56,788 nucleotides of DNA from Rhizophagus sp. LPA8_4_AMF (lineage: Eukaryota > Glomeromycota > Glomeromycetes > Glomerales > Glomeraceae): positions 1 to 56,788 of the forward strand of contig JADRCO010000081.1 of NCBI GenBank assembly GCA_021464525.1. Direction: 5' to 3'. Within the stretch, counting starts at the first letter, position 1. Each line of letters begins with the position of its first letter. A program made the translations under genes and the position numbers. Positions 1-12,998 of this stretch are shown in pieces. The notes under the pieces were generated by a model, which was not told where the DNA came from, ran no database searches, and was given only the letters and a program-made list of their open reading frames with translations.

Positions 1-111
1 TATGATCGGCAAAATTGATCACGTGCCGGTGATTTTTTGTTGGTTACGCTGGGGAAGTTATATATTACCTGATTAAATAGAATTTTTGCATTATGAATTC
101 GGCATTACGGC
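1..111. other. Intergenic left edge, no gene seen
   Basis: No open frame of note. The stretch has several CG-containing short motifs of the kind also found in the adjacent miniature element, so it may be older repeat DNA. It ends in the 8-bp target copy (104-111) of the miniature element that follows. Confidence 0.5.
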
Positions 112-279
112 CAGGGCTGAAAATAGTATTGTAAATTCCGGCAAAATCCGGAATTTTTGAGATAACTCCATATATATAATATATCCGGCAAATTTTAACA
201 GTCTCTTGGAAAAGATCCGATAAAATCTTTTCGTTCCGGATTCTTGGCCGGTAAAATTTGATTTCTATTTTCAGCCCTG
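112..279. mobile_element. hAT-like miniature inverted-repeat element (168 bp)
   Basis: The ends are inverted copies: CAGGGCTGAAAATAG at 112-126 and its complement at 265-279. The flanking octamers are ATTACGGC (104-111) and ATTACGGT (280-287), an 8-bp target-site duplication with one mismatch. An 8-bp duplication and CAGGG-type termini are what hAT transposons make. The interior has no coding capacity and contains repeated CCGG-bearing motifs, so this is a non-autonomous element. A decayed relative of its right half is seen at 36057-36155. Confidence 0.75.
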
Positions 280-607
280 ATTACGGTAAATGTATTTATG
301 CACTATGTCGAATTATCATGGCTAATTCGCCTGCACGAGCTGCCCGATAATAAATCATGTTAATTCACAAAGACATGTAAAAGATCAACAGAAGTCTTTT
401 TTTATTATACACAAAATTATGAAATTATTAAATTAATAAAACAAGGAATAACTAAATGTATACTATTAAAATTATTAATTAGTAAAATAACCTGCATATA
501 TAAAGTACTCAATATAACCTACTAATACTTCCAGCGTGAATTTTACCAATGAATAATACAATTTTTAGTATTAATTTGTAACCAAATTAAAATAATAATA
601 ATGTTGT
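280..607. other. Intergenic, 3' flank of the SEC39/NBAS gene
   Basis: AT-rich sequence without a supported gene. It should hold the 3' untranslated region of the minus-strand gene ending at 608. Nothing else recognised. Confidence 0.5.
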
Positions 608-3600
608 TTAAAAAAATCTACTGAATACGCTTTTAATTCGATCTCCTTTCAGTAAAGGCGTTAATAGGCTTGATTCGACACGTTCAACAACTGGGTTGAG
701 CTTTTCTAATTTAGGTTTTTCCAAAGATTTCTCATTGGATTTGCGAATTAATTCTAATCTATATTCATTATCTATTTTCCGCCAAATATTTAAAATATCA
801 GCAGCTTGATCACTAGGACACATTGCCAAGGCATATCCCATGAGAATCATTTGCTTTTCCAAATTTTGAAATGTGTCTTGCTTGGCAACCTCATAACAAA
901 TTCTCCAAGCAATATCTTTAACAGAATCTAGTAGAGTCTCCTTTTTATCGCTATTTCTCATATTTGAAATCGTCTTTATTTTCTTCACAATATCGATACA
1001 CATATTGTATGCAAAATTGAGATTAGAATCACGTAATGCAGCATCAGCAAGCATGGCCATAACTTTGACTTCTGCAACTTTATCATTTCGGTAACCTAAC
1101 TTCTTTGCAAGTTCCATAATTGATTTAGAATCATAATAGGCATCCTCATTTGTACTTAATAAACGAGAAATCAAATCTAATTTATTTGGTGCAAGTCGAA
1201 TTTGCATAGGATGTATCAGAATTCCAGGTTGATGATAAACTTTTTGTTCTGTAAGCATATGGGTTGCTTCAATGAACTCAATTTCACATTGCAGAGTATC
1301 AGAAATGGGCAAAATTTGAAGACTAAAAATAAAACACATTAACAACAATATAAGGAAGCCACTTTACTTAAAAACTTGTACCTTACCATTCATATGCCAA
1401 CTTCATATATCCATAATGCATATTTCCGGAAGGAGCATTATCAAAAAATTCTCTTGACGCATCTATAACAAGTTGCTCAGCTACCGTCATATCTAAAGGT
1501 TGTGGTTGATCAGGAGGCAAAATAATTTTACGAGCCAAATTAAATTCTAAAAGAATATTGTGTTATAGATAATATAATTTTAAAGTATTCACTCAAAATA
1601 ATAGAAACTTAGCATTCACAAAATAAATAAAGGATACTGCCATAGCTCAATAATGAAGAAATAAAAATCTTATATATTTCCTCTGTAGATATTTTACTCA
1701 AAACACCTTTTCCATTTTCATGAAGATTAAGAATTTCCTTTAATAATAAGGTCCATTCATCTTCATTTTTAAACCTATCTTCATCATTTTCGGGTCCACT
1801 ACCAGATCTTCTTGCTAATTGAATACATAATTGCGTTTGTAAAATATAATCGTTCGAACTCTGTAAAAACCAACATAAAGGCACAGCATTGTCATATCGA
1901 GTGAGAATCTCTGCAGCATTCAAGTGAAGTTCAAGAGAATCAATTATGCCTTGAAGTTGAATTTCATTTTTAGACTTGAATAGTGAGAAAAATTCATATG
2001 GTGTATAATTCTGGAGTGAACTAATGTCAAAATTAGTATGATGTTCATCCGACACTTCATCAAATATCGGAAGACATTCATAAATACGAGTCATAACCTG
2101 CCAATTATCAGTTCTAGAATTTCCGTAAAGACATGCAAGAGCTATTCTGGCAAGATCTTCATCGGAAATGATAATTCGTTCTTGCTTATCCAAACTCGGT
2201 TTTGATGCTTCAAAGATAATACAAACTAATTCTAAATTAGATGATGAAATATCTAAGATATAATTGTAAAGCAAATCAAGTGGTTCGCTCTCTGATTCTG
2301 ATATTGGTATTTTATCAATAATATTTTCTTTAAGAACGTGATTTAATCGAGCACGACGGGAAGGCAATATTCTTAAAAAGGGAATGATAAATTTCTTAAT
2401 GTCACTTACAATACGGTTTTCATCAGTATATTGAAGGAATGCTCGAATAATTTCCGCTTCAGTTAATGCTTCAAATTCCTTCAATGACATGCTTTTACTA
2501 ACCGAATCCAAGTTTGGATAGCAATCATAAACGAGTTTCGCTAACATATCAAGATTTTCTTCCAAGGTCTCCAAATTCATTACATTTTTCCTGATTCCAT
2601 GATGAATAAGTGCAAGAGCTTTATCCACTTGTCCTGATACGCTATCTATTTTATGAGCACGATCAACATACCACATTGTAATTAAAGTTGATTGTGATGG
2701 ATATTCAACTGGGTTTAATTTTATTCCTCCGACTTCTAATTCCTCTGATACATCAGGTAATATTCGTTGCTTTAAAATTGGGTTATCAACCCAATCTACT
2801 TCTCTCCATGGTTGTTCATGCCACAAACGTTCAACAAGTTCACCATTGCTATTTAAGATAACGCTAGGTAAGAAAGATTCATAATCATCAGGGTTACCCG
2901 TTTCCGGGATTTGTTCAAGGATTGTAAAACGATAAGGCAAAGTTTCGGACCCATGATGAGTGAATAGAACGTTCAAACCCTTGAAAAACTCTTCAGTTGC
3001 ATAATCCATAGCTAAAGCTGCAATGTTCAAATCACGAAATACTGCATAATCATCAACGAATGATGAAGCATAATCAACAAATGTGACCCAACCATCATTG
3101 TCCTCAAAATCCTCCATAGATCCATTTTCAATGTCATGTTTTTTTTTTTCTTCAACGATAACCTCATATGTACGCAACCGATCCAAGTACTTAAAAAAGT
3201 AATGCCTATATTTACAAATAATAATATCTTTATCAGATATTTGTAGTTTACCCAAAAATTCTTTCACCTCAGAATTTACTTTAAAAGGATATTCACGAAG
3301 TAATTTAATTATTTCATCCTTGTTAGACGATGCTCCATTATTTAAAATCTTGTCCAAGATATCTGTGTCTTTCAAACCATAATTTAACAAAAGTCTTAAT
3401 AAATCGGGTTTATTGCTAAATGTACGTATACAAGCAGAGAGTACCCATTCTCTATCATGTATTTTATCTAGGTAATCATGAATTGCAGACTCAGAGACTT
3501 CGGAATCCTGCCATTGAGCCTGATATATAACATCTGTATCTAGATCGTACGTTTTGGCTATCACCAACGCGTCATCATAATCTAGAGCATTTATTTTGCG

Positions 3601-5484
3601 ATTTAATAGCTCGAGAGGAGAAATTTTGGAAATACGATTAAGACGATATGTCTTTCTAGAAACTGTTACAATTTTCCCACGGGATTCCGTGGTATCATTT
3701 TCAAAGTGCCATAAGAAAGTATCAGTCACGTAATGTAAAGAATTTGCTAAAGCACTTATTAATCTGCTTAATTGAGATTCTGCTTCTTCGGATTCTTCAT
3801 CATCAATATCTCCTTCTTCCTGCTCTCTTGAATATCGAACAAATCCATCATTTATCATTCGAGCTTTAACAGATTTAACTTCATGTTCAATAACAAGGAA
3901 ACAATTATTACATTGACTAGTAATTTCACGACAAGATTTAAAAGATTCTGGAGATTCACCCAATATATTGACCATTTCTGGAAGGCGGGCAATAATCATT
4001 AAACCGTATTGATAACCAAAAATAAGAGCATCATTTGACCACCAACCAATTGATACAACCTTTCCATTATCAAATCCTGGAATACCAGTAACATCACCAC
4101 CCTCATTTTTAATTTCTGAAACTTTGTCAATAAATTCTTCTAAGGACAGATCTCTAAATTCTTTACCTCTAGCAAAGAAATTAAGTTCAGATTGATTGAA
4201 AGATCTATTTAATTCAAGTCCTTTATTTAAGGACAAATTCCATAACTTTACTGTACCAGAAAAGTCCAAAGTCAATAAGTGCTGCTGATTTGGTGATAAA
4301 ACCATGTTATGAATTATTTCATCTGTGAAATTTTTGTTGGTATTACGCCAGGTTGAAAAAATATTTATTAACCGATAAAAGAATCCCGAGTAATCAGCTG
4401 TTTCTTGACTTAATTGTGATGTATCATCTATAGAACTACTATTTGAACCTTCCAATTCTAGTTTTCGATAAAATGGTCTTTCTGGCAATAGCATCCAACA
4501 TGCAACAGAAGACAAGGTTGTCTCATCATCATCCTCAAAGCTTGATTTACCGCCAATACATAACATTAATCCATTTAAAGTTATGACAGCTCCGCAAGCA
4601 GTGGTAGACAACCATTGCTTAAAAGAAAATTTATGATAATAAGAAAAATAACCAGGATCAGAAGATCCTTCACGTGAATAAGTAGCATTAGGTCTCAAAT
4701 GAAATAAAGTTTCTTTTCCGTCCGTGACTGCTGTCTCTGTCGTGTTAATTAAATAGCTACGTAAAATACCATCAAAAGTGACTACCAGCAATTCATACTG
4801 GTATACGTATCCTTCAAATGATAATATCTTATTTGATCCACGTTTTGGATCAATAAAACATAAAAAGGCTACTGGTTCAAGAAAAAAACTCGACCTGCTC
4901 TGTGCATCTTTTTCAATATCAGAATTAATGTTTGTGCTAGATAGTATGACACAAACTAAATTTCCATTTTCGTCAATGATCTCAATTGTTCCATCGCTCC
5001 TTGAAGCTGCTAAAATTTTAGAATCTGAACTCCAGGACAGACGTCTCCATTTTGGAAATGTGTCTCTATCTCTTTTAGAAGTAAAAATTGCGTGATTTGT
5101 TTCAAAGCCACTTTTACTCGTTCTAATTTCTATTTTGTGATCGCTCAATACAGCTAGGTACTGACAATTTGGCGACAGCTGCATAAATCTATCAGAAGCT
5201 ACTTTTAGACGTGCCTGAATAAGTGAACGTGGTACCGTAGTGGAAATCGCAAGTTTCTCTAAGCTACGAACGAGGCGGTGTGTAACTTGCTTGAACACAT
5301 GTTTTGGTATCTGAGAATAAGAAGGATCATAAGGATTAGCGTGTAGTTTGACTTGGGAGCCGGTTTCCTGATCTAATTCATCCTCCGGTTTCCAAACGGC
5401 AACTACATCTATATCATAAAGTATGCGTTCTGAAGACCTTTTGGTAGGTTCTATTTGTTTTGCCATTATTTTCCAATTTTGCAT
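608..5484 (-). CDS. SEC39/NBAS-like ER-Golgi tethering protein
   Basis: Encodes a protein of about 1570 residues like animal NBAS and fungal Sec39, subunits of the NRZ/Dsl1 tether that receives retrograde COPI vesicles at the ER. Exons read as 5484-1638, 1546-1387 and 1322-608. Seen: a WD/beta-propeller-like N-terminal part (for example RRLSWSSDSKILAASRSDGT, then LTLDFSGTVKLWNLSL) followed by a long helical Sec39 domain including DKALALIHHGIRKNV. The start could be the Met at 5484 or the Met six codons later at 5466 (MAKQIEP). It is shorter than human NBAS (about 2370 residues), mainly at the C-terminus. It is divergent from GPHR, with 139 bp between the starts, so the two probably share a promoter. 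The family is secure; exon borders are inferred from frame. Confidence 0.85.
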
Positions 5485-5623
5485 CTGCGAATATCCTAAA
5501 TTTTGATTATATCAATCGGTAATACTATACAAGCCAATCAAATTCTGCAGTTGAATGTATAACCATAGCTGCATGACCGCATAATTTTAAAGATAATCAT
5601 TCTTCACTTGATTCTTTTAGACA
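5485..5623. promoter_or_regulatory. Shared divergent promoter, SEC39/NBAS and GPHR
   Basis: Only 139 bp separate the two opposite-strand start codons, so both 5' untranslated regions and promoters must lie here or overlap the genes. No defined motif recognised. Confidence 0.45.
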
Positions 5624-7358
5624 ATGGTTTATGAATTTACGTTTACGTTATTATATGATTTATTTTTACAATTTGGTTCACAAATGTTATTTTTTGCATT
5701 TGGATGGGTTTATTTAGTAAAGAAACTATTTAAAGACTATGAATCGTCTATTGACCGACATGACGTCCAATTCGTTCAAGCAATATTTTCACTTACTTTC
5801 AGCACAAGCTGTGCTTTGTTCGAATTGATCATTTTTGAGATCATGGACGTCATGCATAAAGAGTAAAGTTCTCTTTAATAATTATTATTAATTAATTTTT
5901 TTATTTATTTTATATAAAAACATTTTAACAATGTTAAAACGTAAATATTTTTAGTTCACGATATATATGTTGGAAAATAACCCTCTACGTGTCACTTTTC
6001 CTCGTAATAATATTGATTCCAGCTTATCAATTATATCTTTTAATAACAAATATACAAGAAAGTTTACCCAAAAGATATTCTATAATCATCGCACTTTTAT
6101 GTTGGTTAATATATTTTTATGGTTTTTGGAAAGTTGGAGATTTTTTTCCGATTAAAAATACTGAAAAAAGTAAGTTTATTCGCTATAATTTCGTTCCTTA
6201 ATAAATAAAACTGATATTTAAATTATTTGGATAGAATCTGTACCCGATGATATATTGATACAATTTGGAATGAGTCGCGTGGGAGTACTTGGAGTTACTA
6301 TAATGGCAATATTATCAGGATTTGGGGCAGTAAACAGTCCTTATGCAACATTATTTTTCTTCTTGAGACAAGTTAAGGATACAGATATTCAAGCAGCCGA
6401 AAAAAAATACCTTCAAACTTTGGATATAATATTAAATAAGAAGAGAAGAATAATAATTTCACAGCAACAAAGAACTACAAACGAGCAAAATTCAAGAGTT
6501 GGTGGATTTGTGCGAAGAATGTTTAATACAATGGCGAATGGGATCGGGATTAGTAGTGAAAATATTAGCAATTTAAAACAAGAAATAACAGGACTTGAAA
6601 ATCTTGGACGACAATTATTTTTAGATATCGAAGATTTATACCAAGAGAGAGATCGAATACTTTATTCTAAAACATGGCAAGGAAAATATTATAATTTTAT
6701 GGGTTATAATTTTTCGATTTATTGCATTTACAAAATCGTAATGGCAATTGTCAATATTATTCTTTCACGTGTGGGAAAAACTGACCCAATTACTTACGGG
6801 TTAACATTAGCAATTGCTTATTTTAACATAAAAGAAATTGATATTGATTTCTGGTATCAACAATTAAGTTTTTTCACAATTGGAATAATGATATTTTTTT
6901 CTATTCGAGGATTATTAATTCAATTCCTAAAATTTTTTAGAGCAGTATCAAACTCCGTATCGAGAAACAATATTGTCTTATTTCTTGCACACATAATGGG
7001 AATGTATTTTCTTAGTTCAGTATTAATGTTGAGAATGTCATTACCAGAAGTATATAGGAATAAAATTACGATTCTTTTCAAATCGATTGATATTGCATTT
7101 TATCACAGGTGGTTTGATGTAATATTTCTTGTTAGTGGAATAGCAAGTATGGTTTTCTTATATTTTGTACACCAAGCAAACAATAGCAATGTTATGTTAT
7201 CTACCGTAATGACTCCTTCCGGAACACCAAATGGAAGTTTACCAATAACTTCACCTATTTCACATGGAGATGTGAGTGGTATAGGCGGTGGTAGTATAAA
7301 CGGAAGTGGATCTAGCAGATGGACTTCAAATAATAATAATTTATATTACAGGAGTTAA
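5624..7358 (+). CDS. Golgi pH regulator (GPHR / GTG-type)
   Basis: A multi-pass membrane protein of 525 residues homologous to animal GPHR (anion channel that acidifies the Golgi) and plant GTG1/2. Exons 5624-5862, 5955-6169 and 6235-7358. The joins restore family-conserved blocks: FELIIFEIMDVMHKD then SRYICWKITLYVSLFLV, and the hallmark SRVGVLGVTIMAILSGFGAV with the following NSPYATL. Then comes the charged coiled loop (LQTLDIILNKKRRI to about residue 270) and four to five C-terminal hydrophobic segments. The tail adds a Ser/Gly/Asn-rich stretch absent from the human protein (455 residues). It converges on TTI2 with 49 bp between the stops. Strong family call; function in this organism is inferred. 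Confidence 0.92.
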
Positions 7359-7407
7359 TCGTTTATTATATATAATACTTTAATAATTAAAAAAAATCAC
7401 AATAGAA

Positions 7408-9017
7408 TTAATTTAATAAAGGTTCAAACATTTCGCTATCTAATTCTAATAAAGCTTGAATATCTTTTTTTATGTTCACATTATTTTGTGCGCATGCCAA
7501 TTTTAAGAGTTGACATATGTTGCATAGTGCTTTTTTTAACATGTTATTATTAACTTCAACACTCATCATTTGATACCATGATGTTGCCACTGATTTCAAT
7601 ATACGACCCTTGTATTGTGGTATTCTTATATGTATAAAATATATAGTTAACAGATCGAACAAACAAACGTTCACATGAAAGATGAACATACTACATACCT
7701 GGGCCAGCATGTGCTAATAACCTTTTCTAAACCTTTTGCTGCTGCATAATGTAATTCTATGATTTGCTCTTTATTTGTAAATTCAAAGGTTACTTGCAAA
7801 GAGTCACATATAGTTTGTATAAATTCTCCTAAATATTTAACCATAACTATATCTAGTTCTTGACTTAGATTAGGAATTTGTTCTAATAATACTATACGAA
7901 TTACAATTTTGTCACCTGAAAATATGAACCCCCTTACAACATTATTGGATAATATTTGTTCATATTTAGTAAAACGCGCTTCAGAATTTGGTTTTTCGAT
8001 TAAAGAGATTAATGAAATTATGGCAGAAAAGCTTTGACGTAATAATGAAATATGAGATTCTTCATTTTGATAAGTTAAACATTTACTTAATGCTTCGTAA
8101 AAAACTTCACCTAATCCTGTTCGTTGTATAATGTCAGGGGTTAATTCTTTTAATAAATGGTCCAGTATAGAGACACCTCGAGTCTTGAAGTTCACATTAT
8201 AATCATCAATAAGTGATAAAGTTGGAGGAATAATAAGTCCAATGGTCTTCTCAATCTCTGCGTTCTTTAAAGGTATCAACCATTTTTTTTAGACGTCAAT
8301 TAATTTATTCTCTAAATAAAATTAAAATCACTCACTTTCAGATGTAAGATGCACCACCGTAAAATATTAGATCCTTGTGCTATTTCTCCTCTCCATGATT
8401 CATTCCCAATATCAAAATCAAGAGGTTGTTTTTTTAATTTTCCACTTCTCTTTTCAATATTCACAGGAGTATGCTTCAGAAATACTGGTTTTACATATTT
8501 CTCGAGTATTTCTGAGGAAAATATTTGAATCATTTGTGTAACAGTCGGAAACCGTTTTGGTTGCAAGGTAATTAACGAATTGATTGTTGCTTAAAAAAAG
8601 TATTCCTACATTTAATATATATAAAAAAAAAAAAAATATTTCGAAAAAGCAACTTTACCAATTGCACTTTTATTTAAATCAGAGTTTGTCCATGATTCTT
8701 CTCCTATAAACGTTGCACATGTTACAATTATTTGTATTATTTCTTCATCATCTAGTTTGTTATCTGTGGCATTCTGGATTAAGGTTTGTAATTCTTTTAA
8801 CGCCAATTCAACTTGAATTTTAAATGTATTCGCTAGCCTCGATATATCAGTATCTTTAAATATTAAAAGTGCATACATAATTTAATATAATTTATTTTAA
8901 ATATAAAAGGTAAATAACGAAGACAACACCTGTTGCATATCCATCAACAAATGATAAATAAGTTGGAACTCTTAATCTTTCAAGTAATTTAACTACTTCA
9001 CTTTTAATACTTGACAT
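7408..9017 (-). CDS. TTI2: TTI2, TELO2-interacting protein 2 (TTT complex)
   Basis: Reads as five or so exons from ATG at 9017 (MSSIKSEVVKLLERL) to the stop at 7408. TTI2 with TELO2 and TTI1 forms the TTT co-chaperone that stabilises PIK-like kinases (TOR, ATM, ATR) after synthesis. The evidence is the helical-repeat signature LIIPPTLSLIDDYNVNFKTR, then GVSILDHLL and RTGLGEVFYEAL, which is characteristic of the Tti2 family, and the C-terminal STCWPR/IPQYKGRIL block spliced across 7610-7700. A short first exon (9017 to about 8931) joins in phase to DTDISRLANTF. It is divergent from phytochelatin synthase (263 bp apart). I am fairly sure of the family; the internal splice borders near 8590 and 8290 were judged by frame only. 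Confidence 0.8.
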
Positions 9018-9280
9018 TTTTTTACAGTTAACTATTGAGGTACCCAATTAATAAAGCCAATAAAAAAAACTAAAACGAATATAGCAATAAAGCAATAAAA
9101 TCTGATAACTTTTTATCAGATCCGAAATTTATCCGCTGATCCGACACTGATCCGTGTCATTTGAACAAATATTTTATTTTGCATTGTTTGCGATAAACTA
9201 GGGTAAGCTGTACAAAATACGACCCGAAGAAATTAATTATCGTTTACGGAAGTTTAGTCTTTGAAGAAAACTTTGCTGAA
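9018..9280. promoter_or_regulatory. Divergent intergenic region, TTI2 and phytochelatin synthase
   Basis: 263 bp between opposite starts. It contains closely spaced GATCCGA-like words (about 9117-9155: cagatccga, tgatccgac, tgatccgtg). These could be factor-binding sites or a decayed repeat. No known metal-response element recognised. Confidence 0.4.
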
Positions 9281-10802
9281 ATGTTTACAAAAAAAGTTGC
9301 AAAATCATTTGTACGATCTCAGACTATTTTTTCATCTGTTGTATTTATTTCTCCATCTTTTTCACGTAATTATGTATCTAAAAGTAGACAACTTTCCTCT
9401 TCATTTGCTTCAATAACAACTTCTCAAACTTCGTTACCCATAACTTCAATAAAATCAAAGGAAAATCCGCAACCACCTCCTCCGCAAATCACTTTTCAGG
9501 GCCGTAAATTACCCGATCACTTGATCAATTTCGCCTCACCTTCTGGCAAGGAACTTTTTAAACATGCGCTTAATGAAGGTTATGCCGAGGGTTATTTTAA
9601 CTTGTCTAGTTGTTTTTCACATCAAATGGAACCAGCTTATTGTGGGTTAAGTTCTTTATCAATAGTTCTTAATGCATTACAAGTCACAGGTGCTCCGGTA
9701 TGGAAAGGTCCTTGGCGATGGTGGTACGATGAGCTTTTAAATTGCTGTGCTGAAATCGAAGAAGTGAAAAAATCTGGAGTTACTTTTGATCAATTTGCAT
9801 GTTTAGCAAGATGTCACTGTTACACTGTTGCTAAACGCGCTAACAAAGTGTCAAAAGAAGAATTTATTTCTGATTTAAAGGCTGTTTGTTCTCGTTCCGA
9901 TATTTTTATGATAATCTCTTTTTCAAGGCAAACCCTGCAACAAACTGGCGATGGTCACTTTTCGCCAATTGGAGCATATAATCATGAACAAAATATGGCT
10001 CTTGTATTAGATACTGCTAGGTAACACATATTAATGTTTTTTTTTTTGAAATATACTTTGAACCCATTTTTTCCTCTTTTTTAATAGATTCAAATATCCA
10101 TCGTACTTTGCTTCTGCTGATTTATTATATGAAGCTATGCTCCCATTGGATAAGGAGACTAACTTACCACGAGGTTATTTTCTCCTTTCTTCGTATGAAT
10201 CTCAAAAGCCCATCTCTCTCTGTAAACTGTCTCAAGATGCAATAGTAAACTGGACTTCTCTCGGAAAAACTTTCTGTAAGGATCTTCCCGACAGATTAAT
10301 TACCGAAAGGCCGAAAACTTTAGAAGAGGTGGTAAAAGTGATTTTAAATGATCCGTTTATTATGTCACTACATAATTCCATGAAAACTGATGTAGATAAG
10401 TCCAGTTCTGAAGGGAATCCGGAATCTGGAGAACAATACCTTAGCACTTTACTTAACGATATCATTATGTCTCCTTTATATTCAATTGTTAAATCAGTGT
10501 TTAAGAAGCAATCGCCGCCTCCAAATCAGTACAACGAAACTCAGATCTCCTTTGCTACCCTCTTCCTTCTTTCATTTCCCACCAACTTATTCGCGAGTTT
10601 GTCTACAGAATTAGTAATTGAATTGGAACAATATCGCGATCGCACTAAAATGTCCTCTGTGTTAAAACATGAAGTGGAAAAGATAAATGAAGAAGTTACG
10701 GACTTGATTGGGAATTTTTGCTCTTGTAGTAGGACAAATGCAATACTTTCTGATGGTTCTAAAGCAGATATAGTATGCTGTCAAGCTAAAAACCTAAAAT
10801 AG
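9281..10802 (+). CDS. Phytochelatin synthase
   Basis: A gamma-glutamylcysteine dipeptidyl transpeptidase that polymerises glutathione into phytochelatins for Cd/Zn/Cu/As tolerance. Two exons, 9281-10020 and 10088-10802, give 484 residues; the intron interrupts the Arg codon in DTARFKYP. The papain-like N-terminal domain shows the whole catalytic triad: Cys in EPAYCGLSSL, His in GDGHFSPIG and Asp in VLDTARF. The C-terminal half is divergent but ends with a cysteine pair region (CSCSRTN, then VCCQAK), as expected for the metal-sensing part. The first 60 residues contain no Asp or Glu and are rich in Arg, Lys and Ser, which looks like a mitochondrial presequence (inference). The enzyme is rare in fungi apart from fission yeast and some early-diverging lineages. 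Confidence 0.95.
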
Positions 10803-10989
10803 TTTGTAAGTAAATTGTATATTAGGCCGAATCAATTAAAAAATGGTTCAGAAACTTTGTATAACTATAAGTGATAATCATTTATTATATTACATAAGCA
10901 TTCATTTTATAATTTAATAAATTTGCCACGTTTATACGTATATCAATTTTTTAAAAATTTTTTACAACTCGACAAAATTAATAACTGCC

Positions 10990-12791
10990 ATGTTTTACTC
11001 AATACATGACTTCATTATAGGTTTAATTTTAGTATTTTTGTGTTTTACAACAGAGCATTTCACAAAAGCTTTTTCAATTTCATGGGTTTACGAAGATTTA
11101 TTAGCACATCCACAATATAAAGTGGTTATATACGAGAATCAATCAATCCCAAACAGTAGTTTAGAAAAATTTGCGTTTGATGATGTACACACGGTAGATA
11201 TTCATTTGCCTTATTTTAACAAACAAAGAACTTTTTAATGAATCGTCATTTATACAGGAAACTAGTCGAGTTCCTACACTATCACAGGCAAGTTCAGAGG
11301 ATAATGTGGAATCAAAGTTAACTTCAGTTATAATGCATACAGCAACTGGACAGCCATATGTTTGTCAGATACCTTATGTTGTTAATCAAACTTCGATTGA
11401 AGAGACACCTGAAGAGAATAAAGATGTTGATCTTATGAAAAAAGGTTTAGCATCATTAGAGCCATTACAAGATAATTGTCTTTATTATGTAAGTTTGCAA
11501 ATGATTCCTGTTAAAAAAAAAGGAATTATTGTTGTATACTGAATTTCTGATTAAATTATTTAGTATCACGGATGGTGGACATACGAATATTGTCATCTAA
11601 GGTAAATGGATATCTAATTTATTTTTTTTTTGCTAACACCTACGAATCACAACTATTATAATTTTTTTAGTCATGTTAAACAATTCCATACTCAAACCAT
11701 CCAACCTAATATGAAACCTATTGAGGATAAATCAGTGAATTCATATTTTTTAGGAAGATATGATCCTCGTCATGCTACTTTGCCGTCTTCTTATAAGGAC
11801 AAAAAGGGTTCAAAGAGTCAACAACAGCAATTAGGGACAGATTTACAAGCTGTTGGTGGCAAAAAATACTTGGTGCAAAGATGGAGTGATGGTACAAAAT
11901 GCGATCTAACAGGAAAACCCCGTAGAGTTGAAATTCAGGTACATTTATTTACATTTTTTAACTACGAACAATGTGTTTAGAGGATTACCTTTAATTAATA
12001 TCAAATGAATTTAGTTCCATTGCAGTCAACAACCAAATGATATGATTGCAGTCGTTACAGAAAAGTTTACTTGCCATTATCTTGTGGTTATAAATACGCC
12101 AAAATTATGCAATGATCCGGCATTTCTTAGTAAAACTTTAAATAACATTAATCATATTGAATGTAGACGAGTTATTTCGGATGAAAAATTCGCTCAGTAT
12201 ATGGATAAAGAACGAAAAAGTTTAGAAAGTGGAGAAAATGGAAAAAAAATGAGGTAGTGTTCCACCTAATTTCGATATATAAAATGTAATGTTATGATAA
12301 CCATTTTATCATTTATTAGCACAGAAAAAGATGATAATCAACATGATGATGAACAAAAAGTTGATATCCGTGATTTTTCGGGACAAGAAACTCAAACGGA
12401 TAAATTGTTTGATTTTATCTCACAGGTCGCTGAAAATTTAAAGAAGCAAAAAGATGGAGTAATTGAAAGTGATAACGATGCCAGAGAAAAACCAATCCAG
12501 ATTTATCTTATGGATGAAAATGGACAATTGGCAGTAGTTGATGGAAAAACGAATAATGAAAAAAACGAGCCTAGTTACACGGATTATAAAAGTGTTTTGG
12601 AAAGCTTATTAGCGCAAAATATTAAATTTCATTCCAATAAGCCTATCAAAAAGAAAAAGCCAGATAATTACCAAAGTCATCAAGCAAAATTAAGTTTAAT
12701 TTATGAAATGAACTACGAAGATGAAAAAAGTGTCAATTTAGATAGTAGTAATAATAGTAAAGATGATAAAAAAAAAGAAAATAATAATTAA
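10990..12791 (+). CDS. OS-9/YOS9-like ERAD lectin with MRH domain
   Basis: Six exons (10990-11184, 11258-11488, 11564-11601, 11671-11938, 12015-12253, 12320-12791) give 480 residues. OS-9/Yos9 lectins read trimmed mannose on misfolded glycoproteins in the ER lumen and pass them to the HRD1 ubiquitin ligase. Seen: an N-terminal hydrophobic signal (FIIGLILVFLCF), then the MRH domain assembled across introns: YHGWWTYEYCHLSHVKQFH, LGRYDPRHA, YLVQRWSDGTKCDLTGKPRR, FHCS, and TEKFTCHYLVVINTPKLC. The Gln, Arg, Glu and Tyr sugar-binding positions of the MRH fold are present. The tail is acidic and Lys/Asn-rich, without an HDEL signal, unlike budding-yeast Yos9. One exon is only 38 bp. Strong call. Confidence 0.88.
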
Positions 12792-12998
12792 AATAATTGA
12801 TAAATTTATAACTAAATGAAGCTATTTAATAACGTAAACTTATGTATAATTACCGTAATTAATTACACCACAAAAGTTGTATCATGTAAATCATGTGATT
12901 TATCCACAAGGCGCAGTAAAACTTGAGATACGTAAAACAAGAGATGGTTAAAATTAAATGATTCACGTTTCTCGTTTGTTCGACTTGATAAAAGTTAA
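12792..12998. promoter_or_regulatory. Promoter/5' UTR region of the RNPS1-like gene
   Basis: About 200 bp between the OS-9-like stop and the inferred first coding bases of the SR-protein gene on the same strand. An upstream ATG at about 12944 opens only a four-codon frame before a stop, a possible short upstream reading frame. No motif recognised. Confidence 0.35.

Noticed and set aside
4778-5095. 105-codon plus-strand frame inside the SEC39/NBAS gene
   Set aside because: Antisense shadow of the conserved beta-propeller region.
9281-10802. Phytochelatin synthase as a recent horizontal acquisition
   Set aside because: It has a typical host-style intron, host base composition and the eukaryotic two-domain layout; nothing in the sequence shows transfer.
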